Positions 38,320 through 47,877 of a stretch of DNA of 49,911 nt are shown here, one piece after another. Position numbers and translations under genes: made by a program. Positions within the stretch are counted from its first letter, which is position 1. Each line of letters begins with the position of its first letter. The notes below the pieces were generated by a model, which saw only the letters and a list, made by a program, of their open reading frames with translations, made no database searches and was not told the DNA's origin. This DNA comes from Kocuria tytonicola (GTDB lineage: Bacteria; Actinomycetota; Actinomycetes; Actinomycetales; Micrococcaceae): the NCBI RefSeq assembly GCF_003687455.1, contig NZ_PHOA01000005.1:1-49911 (forward strand), given 5' to 3'.

Positions 38320-38341
38320 CGCGGCCGCTGAGGCGGCCGCG
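38320..38341 (+). repeat. GC hairpin between rpoA and rplQ
   Basis: A 9-bp stem made of two GCGGCCGC blocks around a TGAG loop lies 23 bases after rpoA and 26 before rplQ. Its role is unknown; it may be a weak terminator or processing site. Confidence 0.5.
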
Positions 38342-38367
38342 CGGGACCGATCACCAGGAGACCTGAT

Positions 38368-39132
38368 ATGCCTACCCCTACCAAGGGACCCCGTCTCGGC
38401 GCCGGGCCGACCCACGAGCGCATGATCCTCTCGAACATGTCCCAGCAGCTGTTCGAGCACAAGCGCATCACCACCACCGTGACCAAGGCCAAGCGCCTGC
38501 GTCCCGTGGCCGAGCGCCTGATCACCTTCGCCAAGCGCGGTGACCTCGCCTCCCGCCGTCGTGTCATGCGCCAGCTGACCGACAAGTCCGTGGTGCACGA
38601 GCTGTTCACCAGCATCGCCTCCGCCATGGAGGGCCGCGAGGGCGGCTACACGCGCATCACCAAGATCGGCAACCGCAAGGGTGACAACGCCCCCATGGCC
38701 GTGATCGAGCTGGTCATGGAGCCCGTGGCCTCCCAGGCCACGGTGTCCGAGGCGGAGCGGGCCACTGCCAAGGCCGCGCCGGCTCCCGCCGCCCCCGTGG
38801 ACACCCCGGCCGGTTCCTCGGCCGCGGACGTCAAGGAGAAGGAGATCCCCGCGGACGAGCAGGCCCCGGCCGTGGGCTCCGAGGAGGCCGCCGAGGTCGC
38901 CGCCGAGAACCAGAACGCCGAGTTCCCCGGCTCGCACGCCCCGCTGGAGTCCGGCGAGGCCCCCGAGGGCTACGCCGTCAAGGGCAACCGCAACTCCATG
39001 AAGTACCACGTGCCCGGTTCGCGCTGGTACTCCGGCACCACTGCGGAGATCTGGTTCGACTCCCCGGCCAACGCCGAGGCAGCCGGCTTCCAGCCCGCGG
39101 GTGGCGCAGCCGCCCAGAAGATCTCCGAGTAG
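38368..39132 (+). CDS. rplQ: 50S ribosomal protein L17 with C-terminal sunset-type domain
   Basis: L17 lies near the tunnel exit. The protein has 254 residues from ATG 38368, with CAGGAGA upstream, about twice the usual 120-130. Residues 1-119 are a normal L17 ([21 protein letters not shown] to [10 protein letters not shown]). Residues 120-200 are an Ala/Pro/Glu linker. Residues 201-243 form a small domain with [20 protein letters not shown] and [17 protein letters not shown], which I recognise as the 'sunset' domain known from some actinobacterial L17 proteins. Its function is, to my knowledge, not established. Confidence 0.95.
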   Translation: MPTPTKGPRLGAGPTHERMILSNMSQQLFEHKRITTTVTKAKRLRPVAERLITFAKRGDLASRRRVMRQLTDKSVVHELFTSIASAMEGREGGYTRITKIGNRKGDNAPMAVIELVMEPVASQATVSEAERATAKAAPAPAAPVDTPAGSSAADVKEKEIPADEQAPAVGSEEAAEVAAENQNAEFPGSHAPLESGEAPEGYAVKGNRNSMKYHVPGSRWYSGTTAEIWFDSPANAEAAGFQPAGGAAAQKISE

Positions 39133-39166
39133 TCGCGAGGTCCCCGGTCGCGTGAGCACCGGTTCC

Positions 39167-39197
39167 GACGCCGCCGCAGGTAGCCTGCGGCGGCGTC
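39167..39197 (+). terminator. Hairpin terminator between rplQ and truA
   Basis: A perfect 14-bp stem (39167-39180 with 39184-39197) with a TAG loop lies 34 bases after rplQ. No T-tract. Confidence 0.75.
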
Positions 39198-39237
39198 GTC
39201 GTACCCGGAGTCCGTGCGGGGGAGAGGAGCAGGATTC

Positions 39238-40287
39238 GTGCAGGACGAACTGAACAGGCTGCGCATCGACCTGGCCTACGACGGCGCTCCGTTCCGCGGG
39301 TGGGCGCGGCAGCCGGGGCTGCCCAGCGTCCAGTCCGCCGTGGAGGACGCGCTCGAGCTCGTCGTGCGCCGCCCGTGCACCACGGTGGTGGCCGGGCGCA
39401 CCGACACGGGAGTGCACGCGCGGCGCCAGACGCTGCACGTGGACGTCCCCTCGGAGGTCGTGCGGCGCGCAGGGGCTTCCGGCGGGGAACCGACCGCGCC
39501 CGACGAGGACGGTACGCGCGGCAGGCGGGCAGCCAGCGGGGGCTGCGCCCCCGACGCGACGGTGCGGGCATCCGACGGCGACGCCGCGTCCCGCGTCCCG
39601 TCGGCGCCCGGCCCTGACGGGGGCGGCGAGGACGCGGCGTGGTCGGGTGAACCCGTCCCCGGGCTCACGCGTCGACTGAACGGCGCGTTGAACCGGGTGC
39701 TCGGCAAGGACCGCACGGCGGACGGCTGGGAGCCGGCCGTGGGCGCGGTGGTGGTGCATGACGTCGTCGTGGCGCCCGCGGGGTTCGACGCCCGCTTCTC
39801 CGCGCTGTCCCGCGGCTACCTCTACCGGATCGCGGACACCGTGACCGGTCACGACCCCCTGACCCGGGGGTTCGCGTGGTGGCTGGGGCGGGAGCTGGAC
39901 GTTCCCGCGATGGACGCCGCCGTGCGCGAGCTGCTGGGGCTGCACGACTTCCTGAGCTTCTGCAAGCCGCGCGAGGGCGCCACCACCGTGCGCGAGCTGC
40001 AGCGCGCGGGAGTGCGGCGGGACGGCACGGGGATGATCACGGTGCGGCTCACCGCGGACGCGTTCTGCCACCACATGGTGCGCTCGGTCGTGGGTGCCGT
40101 CGTGCGGGTGGGGGAGGGGCGGCGCGCCGCCGCCTGGCCGGGCGAGCGGCTGCGCGCGCGGACCCGGGACGCGTCCGTCGTGATGGCCCCGGCGCACGGG
40201 CTCGTGCTGGACGCCGTGGACTACCCCGAGGCGTCCCGGCTCGAGGAGCGAGCGGTGCTCACCCGGGCCCGGCGCGAGGAGGCGTGA
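39238..40287 (+). CDS. truA: tRNA pseudouridine(38-40) synthase TruA with an internal insertion
   Basis: TruA makes pseudouridine at positions 38-40 of the tRNA anticodon arm. GTG 39238 has GAGAGGAG upstream and starts MQDELNRLRIDLAYDGAPFRGW. The catalytic aspartate is D56 in AGRTDTGVHARRQ. The protein has 349 residues against a usual 250-290. About 60 residues rich in Gly, Ala, Asp and Pro (roughly 80-140) interrupt the fold after HVDVPSEVVRR. The rest, including RGYLYRI, FLSFCKP and CHHMVRSVVGA, is intact, so the enzyme should be active. Confidence 0.93.
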   Translation: MQDELNRLRIDLAYDGAPFRGWARQPGLPSVQSAVEDALELVVRRPCTTVVAGRTDTGVHARRQTLHVDVPSEVVRRAGASGGEPTAPDEDGTRGRRAASGGCAPDATVRASDGDAASRVPSAPGPDGGGEDAAWSGEPVPGLTRRLNGALNRVLGKDRTADGWEPAVGAVVVHDVVVAPAGFDARFSALSRGYLYRIADTVTGHDPLTRGFAWWLGRELDVPAMDAAVRELLGLHDFLSFCKPREGATTVRELQRAGVRRDGTGMITVRLTADAFCHHMVRSVVGAVVRVGEGRRAAAWPGERLRARTRDASVVMAPAHGLVLDAVDYPEASRLEERAVLTRARREEA

Positions 40288-40367
40288 GACGATCCGCGCG
40301 GGGACGGCGCGGCTCCGAGCGCCCGCTCGTGCGGTGTCCGCGCGCGGCCCCGCGGCGCGGAGCCAGG

Positions 40368-40396
40368 TGGCACGTGGGGCGGCAATCCGGTAGCAT
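40368..40396 (+). promoter_or_regulatory. Candidate rplM promoter
   Basis: TAGCAT (40391-40396) is a good -10; TGGCAC (40368-40373), 17 bases ahead, is a weak -35. The leader to rplM would be about 190 nt. It lies in the 306-base gap after truA, which otherwise holds the two hairpins of the next entry. Confidence 0.45.
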
Positions 40397-40505
40397 GGGG
40401 CGCTGTTGTGCGTGTTCTGCCCCGGTTCACGTGTACCCGCTACGGTCGCTCATGTTGCAGAGCGCACGGCCGAGCGGTGCACCGGGTTGCGGACGCACGG
40501 ATGCC

Positions 40506-40565
40506 GCCCGGATCTCACCCGGGCCCCGAAGCACAGCGGAACAGATCGACACGAGTAATCGTGTC
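40506..40565 (+). promoter_or_regulatory. Hairpins in the rplM leader
   Basis: GCCCGG/CCGGGC at 40506-40524 and a perfect 7-bp GACACGA/TCGTGTC stem with a GTAA (GNRA) loop at 40548-40565 precede rplM by 28 bases. L13 controls this operon in E. coli, so an L13 site is possible. Confidence 0.4.
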
Positions 40566-40593
40566 TTCACCAGACAAACGAAGGCAGATCAAC

Positions 40594-41037
40594 GTGCGTA
40601 CGTACACTCCGAAGCCCGGTGACGTCCAGCGTCAGTGGCACGTCATCGACGCCACCGACGTCGTCCTGGGTCGTCTTGCCAGCCAGACCGCAACACTGCT
40701 GCGCGGGAAGCACAAGCCGACCTTCGCCCCCCACGTGGACACCGGCGATTTCGTCATCATCATCAACGCGGAGAAGGTGGCCCTGACCGGCGCCAAGCTC
40801 CAGAAGAAGCGCGCCTACCGGCACTCCGGCTACCCGGGCGGACTCAAGTCCACCAACTACGCCGAGCTGCTCGCCAAGAACCCCACGCGCGCCGTCGAGA
40901 AGGCCGTGAAGGGCATGCTGCCCAAGAACAAGCTGGCCGCCCAGCAGCTGTCCAAGCTGAAGGTGTACGCCGGTGCCGAGCACCCGCACGCGGCGCAGCA
41001 GCCCACGCCCTACGAATTCACCCAGGTCGCCCAGTAA
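40594..41037 (+). CDS. rplM: 50S ribosomal protein L13
   Basis: L13 is an early assembly protein of the 50S subunit. GTG 40594 ([21 protein letters not shown]) has GAAGGCAG upstream; the longer reading is leader. It has 147 residues. [22 protein letters not shown] and [16 protein letters not shown] are typical. It pairs with rpsI 32 bases on. Confidence 0.98.
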   Translation: MRTYTPKPGDVQRQWHVIDATDVVLGRLASQTATLLRGKHKPTFAPHVDTGDFVIIINAEKVALTGAKLQKKRAYRHSGYPGGLKSTNYAELLAKNPTRAVEKAVKGMLPKNKLAAQQLSKLKVYAGAEHPHAAQQPTPYEFTQVAQ

Positions 41038-41069
41038 TTCGGGCCAACGAAGAACACATAAGGAGAATC

Positions 41070-41570
41070 GTGGCTCAGAACACTGACGAGCAGATCACCG
41101 AGGACGTGGAGCTGACCAGCTACACCTCCGAGTCCACCGAGTCCGCCACCGGTGCGGTCCTGTCCGAGCGCCCCGCGCTGACGGTGCCCGGCCAGGCAGT
41201 GGGCCGCCGCAAGCAGGCCGTGGCCCGCGTGCGCCTGGTCCCCGGCTCCGGCAAGTGGACCGTCAACGGCCGCAGCCTGGAGGAGTACTTCCCCAACAAG
41301 CTGCACCAGCAGGAGGTGAACGATCCGTTCACCCTCCTCGAGCTGCAGGGCGGCTACGACGTGATCGCCCGCATCTCCGGCGGCGGCCCCTCCGGCCAGG
41401 CCGGCGCGCTGCGCCTGGGCGTGGCTCGTGCGCTCAACGAGATCGACGCCGAGCACAACCGCCCGGCCCTCAAGAAGGCTGGCTTCCTCACTCGCGACGC
41501 CCGCGTCATCGAGCGCAAGAAGGCCGGTCTCAAGAAGGCCCGCAAGGCTCCGCAGTACTCCAAGCGCTAA
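41070..41570 (+). CDS. rpsI: 30S ribosomal protein S9
   Basis: S9 reaches the P-site tRNA anticodon with its C-terminal tail. GTG 41070 has AAGGAGAA upstream. It has 166 residues, about 35 more than E. coli because of an acidic Ser/Thr/Glu N-terminal extension ([20 protein letters not shown]). The core begins [14 protein letters not shown] and ends in KAPQYSKR, the conserved tail. Confidence 0.98.
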   Translation: MAQNTDEQITEDVELTSYTSESTESATGAVLSERPALTVPGQAVGRRKQAVARVRLVPGSGKWTVNGRSLEEYFPNKLHQQEVNDPFTLLELQGGYDVIARISGGGPSGQAGALRLGVARALNEIDAEHNRPALKKAGFLTRDARVIERKKAGLKKARKAPQYSKR

Positions 41571-41620
41571 ACACGGGAACGGCCCGGCTCAGCCCAGGCG
41601 TTCTCCGACAGGGCCTCGTC

Positions 41621-41645
41621 CCCCGGCTTCGGCCGGGAGCCGGGG
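41621..41645 (+). terminator. Hairpin after rpsI
   Basis: CCCCGGCT (41621-41628) pairs with AGCCGGGG (41638-41645) around a nine-base loop, 50 bases after rpsI. Its likely role is to end rplM-rpsI. A TAAAAT box at 41698-41703 may be the -10 of ppk2. Confidence 0.55.
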
Positions 41646-41752
41646 CCCTGCCCCGTGCCCGGGGTGTTTTGCGGGCAACCCACGGATGACGCGGGCGTAA
41701 AATGTGAGCCGGAGCACCGTCGCTCCCACCGCACCGTCACGAGAGGGCCCGC

Positions 41753-42793
41753 ATGAGCAAGCAACCGGACCAGCAGCAGGAGAACGCCATCATCGAGAAG
41801 GCGGAGGACGAGGCGGCGCAGCACGTCGTCAAGGGCCACGCGGTCCAGGAGGCGCTCAAGAAGGAGCAGCACCGGGTCTCCGTGGTGGAGGACTACGCGG
41901 CGGAGCTGGACGAGATCTCCGAACTGGACAAGAAGCTCCACAAGGAGAGCGGGGTCAAGGACTCCCAGGCGTGGAAGATCGGCTACCCGTACGACGAGAA
42001 GCTGTCCCGCAAGGAGTACGAGAAGACCAAGCGCGCCCTGCAGATCGAGCTTCTGAAGCTGCAGCTGTGGATCAAGGAGACGGGCCAGAAGCTGCTCATC
42101 ATCTTCGAGGGCCGTGACGCCGCCGGCAAGGGCGGGGCGATCAAGCGTTTCACCGAGCACATGAACCCCCGCGGGGCGCGTGTGGTGGCGCTGGAGAAGC
42201 CCACGGACATCGAGCAGACCCAGTGGTACTTCCAGCGCTACGTGCAGCACCTGCCCTCCGGCGGTGAGATCGTGCTCATGGACCGCTCCTGGTACAACCG
42301 CGCGGGCGTGGAGCGCGTGATGGGCTACTGCACCTCCCAGCAGTACTACGAGTTCATGCGCCAGGCGCCCGAGTTCGAACGCATGCTCGTGAACTCGGAC
42401 ACGCACCTCATCAAGTTCTGGTTCTCCGTGACCCGGGCGGAGCAGCTGGCACGGTTCCAGTCCCGGCGGACGGACCCGGTGCGCCAGTGGAAGCTGTCCC
42501 CCACGGACGTGGCGTCCCTGGACAAGTGGGACGACTACACCGAGGCCAAGGAGGCCATGTTCTTCTACACGGACACCGGGGACGCGCCCTGGACCGTGAT
42601 CAAGTCCAACGACAAGAAGCGGGCCCGCCTGGAGGCCATGCGCCACGTGCTCAACCAGTTCGACTACCCCAACAAGGATCGCGAACTCGTGGGCGTGGTG
42701 GATTCCAGGATCGTGGGTGGCGCGTCCGACCTCACCGACGACAACGGTGCCAACCCGGACGGGTTCCCGGTGGTGCGTCCGGGCAAGGACTGA
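41753..42793 (+). CDS. ppk2: Polyphosphate kinase 2
   Basis: PPK2 enzymes use polyphosphate to phosphorylate nucleotides, or the reverse, in the cytoplasm. It has 346 residues from ATG 41753, with GAGAGGG upstream. A charged N-terminal part of about 70 residues precedes the kinase core. Walker A is EGRDAAGKGGAIK (119-131) and Walker B is EIVLMDRSWYNR (172-183). The lid and FWFSVTRAEQLARFQSR follow. Single-domain length suggests class I or III; nucleotide preference cannot be read from sequence alone. Confidence 0.93.
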   Translation: MSKQPDQQQENAIIEKAEDEAAQHVVKGHAVQEALKKEQHRVSVVEDYAAELDEISELDKKLHKESGVKDSQAWKIGYPYDEKLSRKEYEKTKRALQIELLKLQLWIKETGQKLLIIFEGRDAAGKGGAIKRFTEHMNPRGARVVALEKPTDIEQTQWYFQRYVQHLPSGGEIVLMDRSWYNRAGVERVMGYCTSQQYYEFMRQAPEFERMLVNSDTHLIKFWFSVTRAEQLARFQSRRTDPVRQWKLSPTDVASLDKWDDYTEAKEAMFFYTDTGDAPWTVIKSNDKKRARLEAMRHVLNQFDYPNKDRELVGVVDSRIVGGASDLTDDNGANPDGFPVVRPGKD

Positions 42794-42827
42794 GGCGGAT
42801 GCGCCGGGTTTCCCCAGCGGAGGGCCG

Positions 42828-42833
42828 TAGGAT
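42828..42833 (+). promoter_or_regulatory. -10 box of glmM, leaderless type
   Basis: TAGGAT ends 8 bases before the glmM ATG, so transcription would begin at or next to the start codon. No ribosome site is visible. Confidence 0.5.
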
Positions 42834-42841
42834 GATCTGCG

Positions 42842-44191
42842 ATGTCTAGAATCTTTGGAACGGACGGCGTCCGCGGACTCGCGAACGGCCTCCTCACAGC
42901 TGAACTTGCCATGGAACTCTCGCAGGCCGCGGCGATCGTCCTGGGTCACCGTCACGCGGAGCACGGAAGGCGCCCCACGGCCGTGGTGGCCCGGGACGGC
43001 CGTGCCAGCGGGGAGTTCATCGGGGCCGCGGTCACCGCGGGTCTCGCGAGCTCCGGCGTGGACGTGTACGACGCCGGCGTGCTCCCCACTCCTGCGGCCG
43101 CGTACCTGGTGGGGGACATCGACGCCGACTTCGGCGTGATGATCTCCGCGTCCCACAACCCCGCGCCGGACAACGGGATCAAGTTCCTGGCCCACGGGGG
43201 CAAGAAGCTCCCCGACGCCGTGGAGGACAGCATCCAGGAGGTCTACGAGTCCAAGGAGTTCGTGCGCCCCACCGGGGCGGACGTGGGCCGCGTGACCCGC
43301 CTGTCCGATGCGGAGGACCGCTACATCCTCCACCTCGTGGGAGCGATTCCCCATCGCCTGGACGGGCTGTCCATCGTTCTGGACTGCGCCCACGGGGCGG
43401 CCTCGGGTGCCTCGCCGGACGCGTTCCGCGACGCAGGTGCCACCGTGCACGTGATCGGCGCGGAGCCGGACGGGTTGAACATCAACGACGGCGTGGGCTC
43501 CACGCACCTGGATCCGCTGAAGCGGGCGGTGCGCGAGCTGGGCGCGGACATGGGCATCGCCCACGACGGCGACGCCGACCGGTGCCTCGCGGTGGACCAC
43601 ACCGGCACCGAGGTGGACGGTGACCAGATCATGTGCATCCTGGCCCTGGCCATGAAGGATGCCGGCACGCTGCGCGAGGACACGCTCGTGGCCACGGTCA
43701 TGAGCAACCTGGGCCTGCAGCTGGCGCTGCAGGACGCGGGGATCAACCTGGTCCGCACCTCCGTGGGGGACCGCTACGTCCTGGAGTCCATGGTGGCCAA
43801 CGGCTACAACCTGGGTGGTGAGCAGTCCGGCCACGTGATCATGGCCGACTACGCCACCACCGGTGACGGCCTGCTCACCGGGTTGATGCTGGCCTCACGG
43901 GTGGCCCAGACGGGAATGCCGCTGCAGGAACTGGCGCGGTCCATGACCCGGATGCCCCAGGTCATGATCAACGTGAAGAACGTGGACAAGGCGGCCGCGA
44001 AGACGAGCGCCCCGGTGCTCGAGGCGGTGTCCCGCACCGAGGAGCGCCTCGGGGAGGAGGGCCGTGTGCTGCTCCGCCCCTCCGGCACCGAACCGGTGGT
44101 CCGGGTGATGGTGGAGGCCGCCACCCACGAGGACGCCCGGCGCGAGGCCGAGGAGCTGGTCTCCGTGGTGGAGGGGCACCTGAGTCTGTAG
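42842..44191 (+). CDS. glmM: Phosphoglucosamine mutase
   Basis: GlmM converts glucosamine-6-phosphate to glucosamine-1-phosphate on the path to UDP-GlcNAc. It has 449 residues from ATG 42842. The phosphoserine is S104 in [16 protein letters not shown]. The metal loop is [12 protein letters not shown], the sugar loop includes GGEQSGH, and the phosphate loop is [15 protein letters not shown]. No ribosome site is evident, but a -10 box lies right before the ATG. glmS lies about 1.7 kb downstream in the same direction. Confidence 0.97.
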   Translation: MSRIFGTDGVRGLANGLLTAELAMELSQAAAIVLGHRHAEHGRRPTAVVARDGRASGEFIGAAVTAGLASSGVDVYDAGVLPTPAAAYLVGDIDADFGVMISASHNPAPDNGIKFLAHGGKKLPDAVEDSIQEVYESKEFVRPTGADVGRVTRLSDAEDRYILHLVGAIPHRLDGLSIVLDCAHGAASGASPDAFRDAGATVHVIGAEPDGLNINDGVGSTHLDPLKRAVRELGADMGIAHDGDADRCLAVDHTGTEVDGDQIMCILALAMKDAGTLREDTLVATVMSNLGLQLALQDAGINLVRTSVGDRYVLESMVANGYNLGGEQSGHVIMADYATTGDGLLTGLMLASRVAQTGMPLQELARSMTRMPQVMINVKNVDKAAAKTSAPVLEAVSRTEERLGEEGRVLLRPSGTEPVVRVMVEAATHEDARREAEELVSVVEGHLSL

Positions 44192-44265
44192 CCGGTCACC
44201 TGGTACGGGGCCCGGGGGAGACCTGTCCCGGAGCCCTGTGCCCGCGGGAGAGTCGGCAGTCGGCG

Positions 44266-44304
44266 CAGAGGGCCCCGCATCCGTGGTGGATGCGGGGCCC
44301 TCTG
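44266..44304. terminator. Symmetric terminator between glmM and mscL
   Basis: A perfect 17-bp stem (44266-44282 with 44288-44304) with a GTGGT loop lies between the converging glmM and mscL genes. It can serve both strands. Confidence 0.85.
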
Positions 44305-44330
44305 TCGTGAGCTGGGTCGTGGGGGAGGGG

Positions 44331-44765
44331 TCAGACGGCCGGGCCGGAGTGACGGCCCTCGGTGCGCAGGGCGTCGGGATGGGCCGTGAGCGCGTCGCGG
44401 ATCTCGGTCAGCAGCACGGTGTTGGGATCCGCGGGCTCCTCGGTGGGTTCGATGCCCATGCGACGGTTGCGGCGCTCGATCATCTTGTTCATGGGCATCA
44501 CGATGCAGAAGTACACGGCGGCCGCGATGAGCAGGAAGTTGACGACGGCGGTCAGCAGGACGCCGAACTTCAGCTCGTTGCCGCGCAGGGTGACCACGGC
44601 GAAGGTGTCGAAGTTGGGGGACCCCACGACGGCGGAGATGGCGGGCATGAGCACGCTCTCCACGAGGGCGTTGACGATCTTGGAGAAGGCGGCGCCGATG
44701 ATGACGGCCACGGCCAGGTCCATCACGTTGCCCTTCATGATGAATTCTTTGAAACCACTAAGCAT
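44331..44765 (-). CDS. mscL: Large-conductance mechanosensitive channel MscL
   Basis: MscL opens under membrane tension to release solutes during osmotic downshock. ATG at 44765 (MLSGFKEFIMKGNVMDLAVAVIIGAAF) is chosen over ATGs nine codons upstream. It has 144 residues. The first membrane helix is at about 15-40 with the pore-lining Gly/Ala face, the second at about 72-95 (FGVLLTAVVNFLLIAAAVYF). A cytoplasmic helix follows with KMIERRNRR. It lies 110 bases after coaA on the same strand, with its own -10 box (TACTGT) just before the ATG. Confidence 0.95.
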   Translation of the reverse strand: MLSGFKEFIMKGNVMDLAVAVIIGAAFSKIVNALVESVLMPAISAVVGSPNFDTFAVVTLRGNELKFGVLLTAVVNFLLIAAAVYFCIVMPMNKMIERRNRRMGIEPTEEPADPNTVLLTEIRDALTAHPDALRTEGRHSGPAV

Positions 44766-44772
44766 GGCGCTC

Positions 44773-44778
44773 ACAGTA
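44773..44778 (-). promoter_or_regulatory. -10 box of mscL, leaderless type
   Basis: On the minus strand TACTGT ends 7 bases before the mscL ATG. This suggests an mRNA that begins at the start codon. Confidence 0.45.
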
Positions 44779-44875
44779 CAGAGCGTCATCAAGGATCGGG
44801 AAATCGGCGGCGTAACCTATCGCGGAACGCATGCGAAAAGCAAAGAGGCTGAGCACTTTTCCCGGCGTGCCCGGC

Positions 44876-45832
44876 TCAGTTCTTGCGCAGCAGCACCCGA
44901 CGGATCTTGTGGTCGTGGTCCTTGGAGAGGATGAGCCGCGCCCGGCCCCGGGTGGGGCGGACGTTCTGGACGAGGTTCGGCTCGTTGATCCGGTGCCAGA
45001 TGTCCGTGGCCACGTCGCGCGCCTCCTCGTCCGTGAGGCTCGCGTAGCGGTGGAAGTAGGACTCCGGGTCCGCGAAGGCGGAGGAGCGCAGCGCGCGGAA
45101 GCGGTCCACGTACCAGCTCTCGATGTCCTGGGTGCGGGCATCCACGTAGATGCTGAAGTCGAAGAAGTCGCTCAGTGCCAGGGCCGTGCGCTTGCCGCTC
45201 TCCAGCTTGGCGGGGGCGAGGACGTTGAGCCCCTCCACGATCACCACGTCCGGGCGCGTGACCACGACCTCCTCGTCCGGCAGGATGTCGTAGGTCACGT
45301 GGGAGTACTTGGGTGCGCGCACCTCGGGGGCCCCGGACTTGATCTCCGAGACGAAGCGCAGCAGCGCGCGGCGGTCGTAGGACTCGGGGAACCCCTTGCG
45401 GTCCATGAGTCCCCGCCGCTTGAGCTCGGCATTGGGGTACAGGAAGCCGTCGGTGGTGACCAGCTGGACGTTCGGGGTGGAGGGCCAGCGGGCGAGCATC
45501 TCCCGCAGCAGGCGCGCCGTGGTGGACTTGCCCGCCGCCACGGAACCGGCGATCCCGATCACGAACGGGGTGCGTGCGTGGTGCTCCCCGAGGAACGAGT
45601 TGGTCGCCGCGTTGAGCTGCGTGGAGGACATGTCGTAGAGCGTGAGCAGCCGGGAGAGGGGCAGGTACACCTCGCGCACCTCGTCCACGTCCAGGCGGTC
45701 ACCGAGACCGCGCAGGTTCTCGATCTCCTGCGCGGTGAGGGGGACGTCGATCTCGTGCGAGAGACGGGACCACGTCTGGCGGTCCAGCTCCACGAAGGGA
45801 GAGACGCGCTGGGAAAGGGGGTGTGTGCTCAT
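44876..45832 (-). CDS. coaA: Pantothenate kinase type I
   Basis: CoaA phosphorylates pantothenate, the first and controlled step of CoA synthesis. It has 318 residues from ATG at 45832. The P-loop is [12 protein letters not shown] (about 93-104). [26 protein letters not shown] and VIVEGLNVL are markers of the bacterial type I enzyme. No ribosome site is seen, and TACACT lies 9 bases before the ATG. It diverges from glmS, whose start is 72 bases away. Confidence 0.97.
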   Translation of the reverse strand: MSTHPLSQRVSPFVELDRQTWSRLSHEIDVPLTAQEIENLRGLGDRLDVDEVREVYLPLSRLLTLYDMSSTQLNAATNSFLGEHHARTPFVIGIAGSVAAGKSTTARLLREMLARWPSTPNVQLVTTDGFLYPNAELKRRGLMDRKGFPESYDRRALLRFVSEIKSGAPEVRAPKYSHVTYDILPDEEVVVTRPDVVIVEGLNVLAPAKLESGKRTALALSDFFDFSIYVDARTQDIESWYVDRFRALRSSAFADPESYFHRYASLTDEEARDVATDIWHRINEPNLVQNVRPTRGRARLILSKDHDHKIRRVLLRKN

Positions 45833-45841
45833 GCTCGGACC

Positions 45842-45847
45842 AGTGTA
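45842..45847 (-). promoter_or_regulatory. -10 box of coaA, near-leaderless
   Basis: On the minus strand TACACT ends 9 bases before the coaA ATG, giving at most a very short leader. Confidence 0.45.
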
Positions 45848-45891
45848 GGCCCGCGGTGGGGTGGGGAGCGTAGGGCACGATGCGTTTCCGG

Positions 45892-45897
45892 TACAGT
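45892..45897 (+). promoter_or_regulatory. -10 box of glmS, leaderless type
   Basis: TACAGT ends 7 bases before the glmS ATG, with no ribosome site between. There is no room for a glmS ribozyme. Confidence 0.5.
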
Positions 45898-45904
45898 GCT
45901 TCGC

Positions 45905-47788
45905 ATGTGTGGAATTGTGGGATATGTGGGCTCAGAGCGTGCTGAGGGGCGGAAGCACACTGCACTCGACGTGATTCTCGAGGGGCTGCGCCGCCTGGAG
46001 TACCGGGGGTACGACTCCGCCGGAGTGGCCGTCATCGCGGACGGCGAGGTGGAGTACCGCAAGAAGGCGGGAAAGCTCAGCAACCTGGTGGCGGAGCTCG
46101 AGGAGCACCCGCTGCCGGAGTCGACCATCGGCATCGGGCACACCCGCTGGGCCACCCACGGCGGTCCCTCGGACGTCAACGCCCACCCCCACGTGGTGGA
46201 CGGCGGCAAGCTCGCCATGATCCACAACGGGATCATCGAGAACTTCAGCGAGATCAAGCGTGAGCTGAGCGCACAGGGTGAGAGCTTCGTGTCCGAGACG
46301 GACACCGAGGTGGCCGCCGTGCTGCTTGCGCGCACGTACAACGCCCAGCCGGAGGGCCAGAAGGACCTCACGGTGGCCATGCAGGACACCTGCCGCCGCC
46401 TGGAGGGCGCCTTCACCCTGCTGGCCGTGCACGCGGACGTCCCGGACCGGGTGGTGGCAGCACGCCGCAACTCCCCGCTCGTGATCGGGCTGGGCGACGG
46501 CGAGAACTTCCTGGGCTCGGACGTCTCCGGCTTCATCGACTACACCAGGCGCGCGGTGGAGATGGGTCAGGACCAGATCGTCACCATCACCGCGGACGAC
46601 TACACGATCGTGGACTTTGAGGGCAACCCGGCGCAGGGCAAGCCCTTCGACATCGAGTGGGACGCCGCGGCCGCCGAGAAGGACGGCTACCCCTCCTTCA
46701 TGGAGAAGGAGATCCACGACCAGCCCGCCGCCGTGGGGGACACCCTGCTGGGCCGTCTGGACGAGAACGGCAGCCTCACGCTGGACGAGATCAAGATCGA
46801 CGAGTCGGTCCTGCGCTCGATCGACAAGATCGTGGTGATCGCGTGCGGCACCGCCGCGTACGCCGGTCAGGTGGCGCGCTACGCCATCGAGCACTGGTGC
46901 CGGATCCCCACCGAGGTGGAGCTGGCCCACGAGTTCCGCTACCGGGACCCCATCGTGAACGAGAAGACCCTCGTGGTGGCCGTCTCCCAGTCCGGCGAGA
47001 CCATGGACACCCTCATGGCCGTGCGCCACGCCCAGGAGCAGGGCGCCAAGGTCGTGGCCATCTGCAACACCAACGGCTCCACGATCCCCCGTGAGGCGGA
47101 CGCGGTGCTCTACACCCACGCGGGTCCGGAGATCGCGGTGGCCTCCACCAAGGCGTTCCTGGCGCAGATCACGGCGGCCTACCTCCTGGGCCTGTACTTG
47201 GCCCAGCTGCGCGGCAACAAGTACAAGGACGAGATCGCGTCCCTGCTGACCGAGCTGGAGGCCATGCCCGCCAAGATCCAGCGGGTCCTGGACGAGGTGG
47301 AGCCCCAGGTCAAGGAGCTCGCCTCCGGCATGAAGGATGCCGGGTCGGTGCTCTTCCTGGGCCGCCACGTGGGCTACCCCGTGGCCATGGAGGGCGCGCT
47401 CAAGCTCAAGGAGATCGCCTACATCCACGCCGAGGGCTTCGCCGCCGGCGAGCTCAAGCACGGGCCGATCGCCCTGATCGACCAGGGCCAGCCGGTGATC
47501 GTGATCGTGCCCTCGCCGCGCGGCCGGGACTCGCTGCACGCCAAGGTGGTCTCCAACATCCAGGAGATCCGCGCGCGCGGGGCCGAGACCATCGTGATCG
47601 CCGAGGAGGGGGACGAGGCGGTGCGCGAGTTCGCCAACCACGTCTTCCACGTCCCCGAGGCGCCCACCCTGCTGCAGCCGCTGCTGGCGACCGTCCCCCT
47701 GCAGATCTTCGCGTGCGAGCTCGCGGGAGCCAAGGGCTACGACGTGGACCAGCCGCGCAACCTGGCCAAGTCCGTCACGGTCGAGTAG
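45905..47788 (+). CDS. glmS: Glutamine-fructose-6-phosphate aminotransferase
   Basis: GlmS makes glucosamine-6-phosphate from fructose-6-phosphate and glutamine, the entry to amino sugar synthesis. It has 627 residues from ATG 45905, which places the catalytic cysteine at position 2 (MCGIVGYVG). The glutaminase domain includes [21 protein letters not shown]. Two SIS domains follow, with [15 protein letters not shown] and [15 protein letters not shown] in the first. The upstream reading from 44831 is antisense to coaA and is rejected. The protein ends AKSVTVE as usual. Confidence 0.97.
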   Translation: MCGIVGYVGSERAEGRKHTALDVILEGLRRLEYRGYDSAGVAVIADGEVEYRKKAGKLSNLVAELEEHPLPESTIGIGHTRWATHGGPSDVNAHPHVVDGGKLAMIHNGIIENFSEIKRELSAQGESFVSETDTEVAAVLLARTYNAQPEGQKDLTVAMQDTCRRLEGAFTLLAVHADVPDRVVAARRNSPLVIGLGDGENFLGSDVSGFIDYTRRAVEMGQDQIVTITADDYTIVDFEGNPAQGKPFDIEWDAAAAEKDGYPSFMEKEIHDQPAAVGDTLLGRLDENGSLTLDEIKIDESVLRSIDKIVVIACGTAAYAGQVARYAIEHWCRIPTEVELAHEFRYRDPIVNEKTLVVAVSQSGETMDTLMAVRHAQEQGAKVVAICNTNGSTIPREADAVLYTHAGPEIAVASTKAFLAQITAAYLLGLYLAQLRGNKYKDEIASLLTELEAMPAKIQRVLDEVEPQVKELASGMKDAGSVLFLGRHVGYPVAMEGALKLKEIAYIHAEGFAAGELKHGPIALIDQGQPVIVIVPSPRGRDSLHAKVVSNIQEIRARGAETIVIAEEGDEAVREFANHVFHVPEAPTLLQPLLATVPLQIFACELAGAKGYDVDQPRNLAKSVTVE

Positions 47789-47864
47789 ACGTCACTCGCC
47801 GTCGTCGTCTGTGCGGGCGGGCGACGACGCCGCGGGGTCGCCCGTGCGGGTCGGAGGGCGTGGG

Positions 47865-47870
47865 TAGGCT
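47865..47870 (+). promoter_or_regulatory. -10 box of acpS, leaderless type
   Basis: TAGGCT ends 7 bases before the acpS ATG, again with no ribosome site. Confidence 0.45.
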
Positions 47871-47877
47871 GGCCCGC

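Noticed and set aside
44831-45904. Long N-terminal extension of GlmS
   Set aside because: It is antisense to coaA, and the catalytic cysteine must be near the N-terminus.
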